A DNA stretch of 64,000 bases. Source: Chionoecetes opilio. Taxonomy: Eukaryota; Arthropoda; Malacostraca; Decapoda; Majidae. The notes under the pieces were generated by a model that did no database searches, was not told the origin of the DNA, and saw nothing but the letters and a program-made list of their open reading frames with translations. The DNA lies in contig JACEEZ010018356.1 of the NCBI GenBank assembly GCA_016584305.1, positions 36,001-100,000 on the forward strand, written 5' to 3'. Position numbers and translations under genes: made by a program. This document shows positions 28,030-64,000 of this stretch, piece after piece (position 1 is the stretch's first letter; every line of letters begins with the position of its first letter).

Positions 28030-31000
28030 GTGGTAGGGCCCCCTAGCCCAACTTTTTCTTATGGGGGTGGCCGGGGCGGTGCAGAGGCGGCGCCTGCCCG
28101 TCGAATCACTCCTGGGATCAACCTGCGGAGGGTTCTTCGTGTGGGCTCGTGGAACGTTCTGAGCCTCTCAGACGATCATCGACTACCTCTCCTATCGGGC
28201 GAGCTCAGTAGGCTGAGGGTGGATATAGTGGGACTCTCTGAGACGAGGAGGCCTGGCAGTGGCGAGACTAGCAGTGGGGGTTACACCTACTACTGGTTCG
28301 GCATGAGCAATGGTCACCGTGTACGGGGAGTAGCTATAGGCATCTCCAGCAAACTGCAGCCATCAGTTGTTGAGGTTACTCCGGTTGATGAGCGTATAAT
28401 GCGGGTGAGGATGAAACACACTCTGGGTTTCATGTCTCTTGTTGCAGTGTACGCTCCTACCGAGATGCGTAAAACTGAAGAGAAGGAGATGTTCTACGCC
28501 AAACTCGACTCTGTATTAGACCAGTGTCCTCCTCGGGACACACTCATTGTCTTGGGCGACTTCAATGCTACTACTGGCACTGTGAGAGATGGCTACGAGT
28601 TGTGTGTTGGTCCCCATGGCTCCGGTACCAGAAACACCAACAGTTCTCTGCTTCTGAACTTTGCAAGGTCCAGAAGGTTGAGAATTGCAGGTTCTTGGTA
28701 TCAGAGACCAGAGCTGCACCACTGGACATGGTATAGTAATGCCGGAGGGGTAGCTAAGGAGATCGACCACATCCTCGTTAGTACTCGTTGGAGGATCCTC
28801 CAGAACTGCAGGGTTTACCGGAGTGCTGAGTTCTTTGGAACAGATCACAGACTTGTTGTTGCAACACTTAAGCTTCATGTCAAGTCCAGAAGAATCTCAA
28901 GAGGTAACCATACTGTGTTTCATCTTGAGAAACTGAAGGACTTGAGTTGTGCTCATGAGTATGCGGTGGCAGTCTCAAATCGGTTTGATGTGCTCGGTGC
29001 TCTCGGGGATCCTGTATAACTGTGGGATACCTTCAAACGTGAAACTCTACAGGCTGCCAAGGAGTGTATTGGGGAGCGCCCGAGGTCAAGGCGTGGTTTT
29101 GTCTCGACGGAGACGCTGGAGAAAATCGAGGAGAGTCGCGCTGCCAGGCTGGCTGGGAACCGGGACCAGCACAGGGCTCTGTCACGCCGGACTAGAACCC
29201 TCCTGAGGAGAGACAAGGAGAGGTATGTCAGGAGTCTCGCTGAGGATGTCGAGGGTCATTTGAACGCTAATGACCTCCGACCCGCCTACTGAGCCCTGAA
29301 GAAGCTCCGTTCCAAGTCTCCTTCTCGGGCGAGTGCTATTCGAACAGCAGATGGGCGCCTCGTGTCGGACATGGATGGGCAGATGGCTCGTTGGGCTGAG
29401 TACTTTGGGCAGTTGTTCACGGTGGACCCTCCAACTGAGCAGCTTCACACCACTGGGTTACAGGCAGTGGATGCCGATCCTCCCATTGACGAAACCGCAC
29501 CCTCTCTTGACGAGGTCAGAGAGGCTGTAGCAAAGTTGAAGGGTGGAAAGGCAGCTGGTGTTTGTAATATCAGTGCGGAGCTCCTCAAAGCTGGGGGTGA
29601 GGCCATGATCCGCGGGTTGCATGCTGTCCTGACTGCCGTGTGGCAATCAGGTACCATTCCTCCTGACTGGAAAAGGGGGCTGGTCGTCCCTATCTGGAAA
29701 GGGAAAGGGGACCGTCAGGACTGCAACAATTACCGCGGTATTACACTGCTCAGCGTACCAGGCAAGGTGCTTGCCCATCTATTGCTGACACGAATTCGCA
29801 GTCATCTGGTGAAGCATCAGAGACCTCAGCAGTCTGGGTTCACGCCTGGTAAGTCAACAACGGACCGTATCCTAGCGCTTCGTGTCCTGGTGGAAAGCCG
29901 ACGTGAGTTTCGACAGGGGATGCTTGCAGCCTATGTTGATCTCAAGAAGGCGTTTGACTCAGTGCATCGTGAGTCACTCTGGGATCTTCTGCGATTTCGA
30001 GGGATTCCTGCAAGGACTATTGGTTTGATAACTGGTCTGTATTCTGGGACTGAGAGTGCTGTGAAGTGTGAGGCAGGTGTATCCAGCTTCTTTCCTGTGA
30101 ATACAGGAGTGAGGCAGGGGTGCGTCCTTGCCCCATCACTTTTCAACGCTTGTATTGTAATGCCCATTATTCGGGAAATAGTAGGAACAATTATTATTAT
30201 GAAATTCCCGAGCTATGTCTTGTCAGTAGCTAATTTTTTCTCTTTGTTTCACGGGTGAGTCATCACCTCTTCCGAAACCACCATTTTGTTTCATTCTTTT
30301 TTCTTTTGTCGCCATTTTTTCCTTCATTCTTTCACACCCTCTCTCTCCCTCACATACCGTATGCGAGTCAAATTCGTGGGATAATTATTCTGCGATCAGT
30401 GATAACTAATGATGTCAGTTCTTTTTATCTTTCCCCAGTTATCTGGTCAGACCAAGAAACTCTCCCCGAGTCTTAACGTCTTTCAAAATAATCCCTATCG
30501 TTATCAGTTATGGTTATATATGGGCGTTGTAGTAAGGATCCACGCTAAAATGAAAGCTCACCAAAATTCTACGTAAGACTTCAATACCACCTCGCTCTGA
30601 AATAGGTGTTCGGATTGTCGATATTACATATAAAACCAACCTTCGTGGGTATTAGACTAAAGACATTAAATTCTCTTATATCAAAGTAGCCAGTTTGTAT
30701 TAAGGCGGCCTCTTCGGGGGTACGCGAGCTTTCATTACTTAAATAGTTATTTCGGGATTATAAGCTTTTCATTTGTGGTCACGGCGACACCATTCAAACG
30801 ATTTCCCTTTGGTGCGGGTGCACCATAACGCCCAGACGGGCAGTCTCCATCCATCTCTCGCTCAGGTAAGTCGCTGACCAGTGCTCCTGTTTCCCCCCCC
30901 CCTTTTCCTTGTTATCATTATTGTTATCTATATTTTCAAATATGGGTATCTATGTTTAGTGTACGCTAACGTACAGGAGGTGTACCCATCCTTATAAGTA

Positions 31001-32659
31001 TTATTAACGGAGTCTCCATCCATCTCTCGCTCAGGGAGAGGCTTCAGCGGGAGGCGTCCCACGCCTTCCCCTCAAGAACACATGGTCATTGTGTATCCAC
31101 ACATCCAACTCCTTATTCTCACATTCTCTTTCCTATATATATATATATTCAAGGTATACCTATAGTACTCAGTCGATGGGTATATAAGTGGTAATTCTAA
31201 GAATGATTCTGTAAGGGAAATTATGCTCTATTGTAGCTTGCCCGTTCCAGATTAGAGTTTATGTATGTGTCTACGATCTCACACAGCAATAATGTTTCAT
31301 GGCGAATAAATAGGAGGTTGTTTCAAATATAGTTCTTGTGTTATTATAAAAACCCAGGTGATCATTCTGTGTTAGGACAATAATTCCCCACACTTCCAAA
31401 AGAGTTCCGCCTTTACTAGGTATAACCCCTCGTACCAACCACGACTACCAAGATCAATCTAGTATTAATATTAATCTAACGTGCCCCGGGAGTAATCATA
31501 GCGAAATACTCGCCAGGGCTGGTGGCAGCTAATCCCTAACCTAAACCTTTATTATCCTTTCCCCTTAAGTACATTCCCCTTCTCAGTACTCTCCGCAGTG
31601 AGACGTGGTCATACTATAATCATATAGTGAATTCAGGGGACTAAGTTAAATCCTCCATTCAAGTTGAAATCTTTTATCAAATCATCCCCAAATAATATCA
31701 TTCAAGTAACGTTGACCAGTTATAAAACCCCCATACCAATGACCCCAAATTAGTGGCATGACAGTATGGACTGGGTATTGGACAAGGTTGTAGATCAAAG
31801 TGATTGTGGAGCATCCGTCGGCAACACCAAGATCACTGATCTTGTTTTTGCCGATGATGCAGTAATCTTTGCTGAGTCGCTGGAGGTCCTGGTGATGGCT
31901 CTCGAGGCGCTGCACGAGGAGGCAAAGCCTTTGGGACTTGAGGTCTCCTGGCTCAAGACCAAGGTCCAGGTATTTGGAGACTTACTAGATGAAGCAGTAC
32001 AGTCTGTTCATGCGTGTGGCGAGGACATTGAGATCTTGGAAAGTTTTACATACCTTGGTAGCGCAGTCCATAATGACGGCGGGTCACGTCAAGAAGTCTT
32101 ACGACGGATTGGCATAGCCCACGGTGTTATGGACTCGCTCAGCGGGAGTATTTGGCGTTGTCGGTACCTGTGCAGGAGGACAAAGATCCGGATCTTCAAG
32201 TCGCTTGTGATCCCTGTCTTACTCTATGGTTGTGAGACATGGACACTAAATAGTGACTTGAAGAGACGAATCAATGCCTTTGGTAATAAGTGTCTTCGCA
32301 GAATCATGGGGTATCGCTGGGATGATTACGTGTCAAATCAGCGATTGCACCGTGAGACTGAATCGAGGCCTATTACCTGCATAGTCCGTCAGCGCCAACT
32401 TCGGCTATATGGGCATGTGGCACGCTACCCTGAAACCGATCCTTCCCATCGGGTTGTATCTGTAAGAGACAATCCGGCGTGGAGGAGGCCAAGGGGGCGC
32501 CCACAAGGCTCGTGGCTGGGGCAAGTTGATGTTTCTTGTCGAGAGCTGCTTGGTATGGGAAAGGAGCCTGCATGGGAACTCGCGCGTGGTGACCCCCGGG
32601 AGTGGCGTCGTAGGGTGGGCGAGGCGACGCGCCCCCCGGCGTATGCCCCCAATGATTGA
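28030..32659 (+). pseudogene. LINE endonuclease/reverse transcriptase, inactive
   Basis: Endonuclease motifs occur in order: GSWNVLSL, GLSETRR, VYAPTE, LGDFNA and GTDHRLV (28130-28860). Reverse transcriptase motifs follow: KGDRQDCNNYRGITLL, GFTPGKST, YVDLKKAFDSV, TGVRQGCVLAP (29700-30135) and, beyond the LTR, LVFADDAVIFAE (31841-31876). The catalytic FADD box is therefore split from the rest. The C-terminal part has the LYGCETW and RRIMGYRWDD motifs. Two nonsense codons, TAA at 29017 and TGA at 29290, plus the LTR inactivate it; the frame is otherwise continuous, so decay is recent. Confidence 0.9.
30156..31763. mobile_element. Solo LTR inserted in the LINE reverse transcriptase
   Basis: 1608 bases beginning TGTAATGCC and ending GGCATGACA, with a 4-bp target duplication GTAT (30152-30155 and 31764-31767). 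Removing the element and one GTAT restores the LINE frame exactly across the junction. It contains no protein gene, an AATAAA near 31304, and a duplicated TCTCCATCCATCTCTCGCTC motif (30845 and 31015). TG..CA ends, short target duplication and non-coding body indicate a solo LTR, probably of a Gypsy-type element. A large non-autonomous DNA element is less likely. Confidence 0.7.
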
Positions 32660-33207
32660 TTGATATTAGCGAGAATTGTGAAAAAAATAAGTGGGTTGCG
32701 AGAATTGAGGAAACCTTGATGTAGGGTGATGGGTAATGGATGAGTGAATGGGTGGGGTGATGGGTAATGGGTGTGGGATGATGGGTGAGTGAATGGGTTG
32801 GGGGTGATGGGTGAGGGAATAGGTGGGGGGGTGATGGGTAATGGGTGAGTGAATGGGTGTGTGGTGATGGGTAATGGGTGAGCGAATGGGTGGGGGGTGA
32901 TGGGTAATGGGTGAGTGAATGGGTGGGGGGTGATGGGTAATGGGTGAGTGAATGGGTTGGGGGTGATGTGAATGGGTTGGCGTTAATACATACATTTCTA
33001 CATCCATGATTTCAGGAAAGTTAGAAGGGGCTATCTGGAGAGTCTGTGTTTGGTGGGCCGAAGGCCCACCAAAACTTTTGACTGCCCTCCGCAGGAGCTA
33101 GCCAAAAAGTCCGCCCGGAGGGCGGCTTTGCGGCTAGTATATACTAAAGATCGTCTAATGGTACCCGAATTACAAAGGAAATTACGTTCTGGGTCTCAAG
33201 GGGTTAA

Positions 33208-33655
33208 GCTTCCATCTCTAGAATAATTAAATCTTTCGCCGCATACCAGTTGGCCGGTCACTTTTAGGCCCAGGCATAGACCACTGTAAATCGAGATATA
33301 GTGGTCTATGGCCCAGGCAATGGTACAGCACCGCCTCTGACACGTGGTTCACGGCGCCTTACCCTCCAGCCCCTCTTCCTTTACTTCCCTTTCCTTTCCA
33401 TTATGTTTCTGTCTGCCTGTCTCCTTTCTTTACTCTTTTACTTTACTTTATTTACTACTTCTTTACTCCTTCTTTCCTCTACTTTCTTTATTTACTCTTA
33501 CTTTCCTTTCCTTTACTTCTTTACTTTACTCCTTACTTTATAATTTGTTCTTCCCTCTCTCTTCTCCCATCCTCTCATATAACACGTACAGCTCGCGTCA
33601 ACAGGTAAACATGTGCCAGAGACAGGAGTAGCCTACCATTTATATATTACTTATC
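33208..33655. repeat. Right-hand end of the metallothionein array: partial unit without a gene
   Basis: Continues the unit from GCTTCCATCTCTAGAATAAT through the CTTTA-rich tract to CCTACCATTTATATAT, matching 22238-22874, then homology stops. The SINE present in all other units is missing here; CTTCTT at 33516-33521 is its empty site. No fifth metallothionein follows. Confidence 0.8.
33267..33319. repeat. Micro-hairpin insertion flanked by 10-bp direct repeats
   Basis: GGCCCAGGCA occurs at 33267-33276 and 33310-33319. Between them is a 33-base insert with inverted ends TAGACCACT / AGTGGTCTA. The other units have a single copy of this target and no insert. Confidence 0.7.
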
Positions 33656-33866
33656 TTGAGAACAATAGAGGTATTGTCTGATATGGTCCTTAAAAGCCCA
33701 TGATAAGAAAACTGCAGTGTCTATCTGTCATTCACGTCTGACAGATAAATATGAACGATAATCTAACAACAATGGATTGTCTGTACGGGCGGCTGGCTGG
33801 CGCACGGCGGCGGTGGCCATCTTGGTGATCCCATCGAACCCAACCACACTATAGTATAGTCTGGTC

Positions 33867-33944
<78 letters not shown>

Positions 33945-34023
33945 CCAAGTGACCAGGGCCAGTGGGGGGGGGGGGGGGGCAACGGATTCTCATAGGGGGC
34001 ACAAAATAAACATAGAACACTAA
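33656..34023. other. Intergenic, with (TA)n tract
   Basis: No gene seen. Contains a (TA)n run at 33869-33943 and a G run near 33964-33979. Confidence 0.7.
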
Positions 34024-34332
34024 GGCCCGGTTCACACTGCATGTTTTTGCTGGACGTAGTCTACGTGCATCTTGTCATCAGTGACTCACAGTACGTCACA
34101 GTGACGTCACTTCCTGCCGGTGTAATGTGAACACAGGCTCCCCGCGACCACCACATTGCTGGAGCAGTGATGACGTCACTGACCTTGAGACGTGCGTCTC
34201 AGCTCACATTATTCGGAGTTCCCAATTCTTTCTGCGTGGCTGCGGGAGTGGCGGGGCGACGTCACTGTGACGTCACTGATCGCCACGCCCACGTAGACAC
34301 GGACAGCAAAAACGTGTAGTGTGAACCCCGCC
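34024..34332. mobile_element. Harbinger-like MITE, 309 bp
   Basis: Termini GGCCCGGTTCACACT and (complement) GGCGGGGTTCACACT extend as inverted repeats to the shared GTTTTTGCTG. A TAA is present on both sides (34021-34023, 34333-34335), the 3-bp TWA target expected for PIF/Harbinger. The interior is rich in GTGACGTCAC palindromes. Non-coding. Confidence 0.7.
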
Positions 34333-34643
34333 TAAGAGCTGAAATGCATTTTTGCCTGCTATGTGAAGACTGTAAAGGTGGTTTTAGTACATACGTAGCA
34401 GATTGTTTAAAGTAGCAGCTACTCTGCTTTGCAAAGACACACAGGAAGCCCATCCCATGTGCTTCCCATTTGCACGAAGCTCGACAAAGTGAAGAACTAC
34501 AATGTTTCTTAGCTATTTCAACATCCATTGGTCTGTTAACATTTTCCGATTTCCACCTAACCTTCCCCTTTTAGGCCCAAGCAGTAAGGGTCAACTGTCC
34601 GTAAACAAATATGCCAGATAAAACTCATTACAGATAGTTAAGG

Positions 34644-34930
34644 TCTATATTTTTGTGACAGCATTCAAAAGAAGAAGTCTTTATTTTTGTGACAACATTC
34701 AAAAGAAGAAGTCTTTATTTTTGTGACAACATTCAAAAGAAGAAGTCTTTATTTTTGTGACAGCATTCAAAAGAAGTCTTTATTTTTGTGACAGCATTCA
34801 AAAGAAGTCTTTATTTTTGTGACAGCATTCAAAAGAAGTCTTTATTTTTGTGACTGCATTAAAAAAAAAGTCTTTACTTTTGTGACTGCATTCAAAAGAA
34901 GTCTTTTTTAGTGACTGCATTCAACAGAAA
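34644..34930. repeat. Minisatellite downstream of the polymerase gene
   Basis: About nine units of 27-34 bases built around GTCTTTATTTTTGTGACAGC and ATTCAAAAGAA. It lies 130 bases beyond the polymerase stop codon, so it could be in the 3' UTR. Confidence 0.85.
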
Positions 34931-35058
34931 AAGAAACAGATTCTGAAACTATGACAACTGGATTTAATTCCTCTAAGTTACAAGATAAACAACTTGCAAA
35001 ACACAAACTACAAAAACAAAATAAACTAAGCTGTGACAGTCAGTATGGTGCAGGCGCT

Positions 35059-63420
<28,362 letters not shown>

Positions 63421-63496
63421 CTGGAACACAAGATTGATTGATTTAATGCCCCATAAAAAGGGGGAAATGTGCCAGACATCAGAGGTCATATGGCAC

Positions 63497-63705
63497 CTGG
63501 AACATAAGAAAATAAGGAAGCTGTAAGATGCCATGAGACCTACACGAGGAATTTCCTGTTACTTAACACTACTACATCCACCTTTCATCCCCATCCTTGA
63601 AATTGTCTAACCTCCTTTTAAAACTCCCTATTAACTCCGCACTAACCACCTGACGACTGAGTCCATTCCAATAATTTACCACCCTATTTGTGAACCAGTT
63701 TTTGG
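63497..63705 (-). mobile_element. LINE 3' fragment, sense to the polymerase gene
   Basis: C-terminus NRVVNYWNGLSRQVVSAE ... FKRRLDNFKDGDERW followed by the family 3' UTR, with the tail CTTATGTTCCAG at 63495-63506. That AG is a second acceptor-like site 75 bases before exon 63275-63420. Confidence 0.8.
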
Positions 63706-64000
63706 AACATACAAATATCATGATATATTGAGTATGCTGCACTGTAAAAAGCGATAAGGTTATAAATTTCATACAAGTTAGAGCTTTTTTTTTTGTATGT
63801 GTGTAAAGGAACTAACTAGCTAGCTTAAGCAGAAAATAAAAAATCACAAAAATTTGGATTACTGCCCTTTCCATTTCCCATTTCCCTTTCCTGCCCATTT
63901 AGTGCAAAGCATAACAAATTGTAGATGGGATTGCCAATATTAGTTTTGGAGGTATAATGACTCTTCTCTTGAAAACTTAAGAGTCTGAGCCGCAGGAAGG
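63706..64000. other. Unassigned sequence at the right edge
   Basis: AT-rich, no exon or repeat recognised. The polymerase gene should continue upstream beyond this edge, since no initiator ATG with UTR is seen. Confidence 0.6.

Larger units (their letters stand above)
28030..32663 (+). mobile_element. RTE-like LINE, near full length, split by an LTR
   Basis: The element is about 3.0 kb without its insertion. An 11-bp target duplication TATTAGCGAGA flanks it at 28019-28029 and 32664-32674, and the 3' end is a short TGATTGATTGA tail, as in RTE-clade elements. It encodes an APE-type endonuclease followed by reverse transcriptase in one frame. The exact fit of the left duplication to the start of the open frame suggests slight 5' truncation. 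Confidence 0.9.
27826..33137 (+). mobile_element. Non-autonomous Helitron-like element, split by a LINE
   Basis: The 5' end TCTATAATAATATAAGCG is a typical Helitron start. The 3' end has a CCGCCC-GGA-GGGCGG hairpin (33111-33125), eight bases, then CTAG. Insertion is between A and T of the MITE sequence with no duplication, as known for Helitrons. The element's own sequence is about 650 bases: 27826-28029 and 32675-33137. It includes a GGGTGATGGGTAATGG-type minisatellite (32727-32970) and a second hairpin (33049-33073). No Rep/helicase gene is present. Confidence 0.85.
27680..33207 (+). mobile_element. piggyBac-like MITE in unit 4, split by a nested insertion
   Basis: The MITE begins TTAACCCCTTTACGCCCA and ends CTCAAGGGGTTAA, with related inverted termini. 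Units 1, 2 and 3 have a single TTAA at the same place (TGGTTAAGCTTCC). Unit 4 has TTAA on each side of the MITE, exactly as for TTAA-specific insertion. The body is interrupted at 27826-33137; joined across the gap it matches the uninterrupted copies of the family. Confidence 0.85.

Overview
This window is nuclear DNA from a decapod crustacean, most probably a crab. The main evidence is a tandem array of three-exon genes for a 58-residue, 18-cysteine crustacean metallothionein of the MPDPCC type. Arthropod-type LINE tails, piggyBac-like MITEs and very abundant micro- and minisatellites fit this. There is no bacterial gene organisation.

Layout. (1) 1-27679: four metallothionein genes on the + strand, coding exons at 1119-3075, 12729-14648, 18143-20064 and 23729-25650, repeated with a unit of about 5.5 kb. 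Genes 3 and 4 look intact. Gene 2 has a 2.4 kb insertion touching its start codon. Gene 1 has a damaged donor and compensating indels and lies in poor-looking consensus. The longer gene 1 to gene 2 spacing (11.6 kb) is explained by two insertions, about 3.9 kb at 5405-9276 and 2.4 kb at 10287-12725. (2) 27680-33655: the end of the array. Unit 4 holds a four-level nest: a TTAA-flanked MITE, split by a Helitron-like element, split by an RTE-like LINE, split by a solo LTR. Target-site signatures can be read at each level. (3) 33656-35058: a 3' intergenic stretch with a (TA)n tract, a MITE and a minisatellite. (4) 35059-63420, minus strand: a family A DNA polymerase gene, closest in motif sequence to DNA polymerase nu (POLN). 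Nineteen exons can be chained in phase and encode at least 2040 residues, including one 3.7 kb exon with a 28-unit, 11-residue repeat. The 5' end lies beyond the window.

The polymerase introns hold most of the unusual material. Fragments of one LINE family, ending in TTCTTATG-like octamers, sit directly upstream of several 3' splice sites in the polymerase gene and of exon 3 in all metallothionein copies. Minisatellites start at or within a few bases of five polymerase splice donors. One donor is itself amplified into four in-frame tandem donors. A THAP-domain DNA transposon splits another MITE, and a tRNA-Leu sequence is joined to the LINE tail.

All calls rest on reading the sequence; no database search was run. 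Exon boundaries come from splice consensus and from phase agreement between neighbouring exons.
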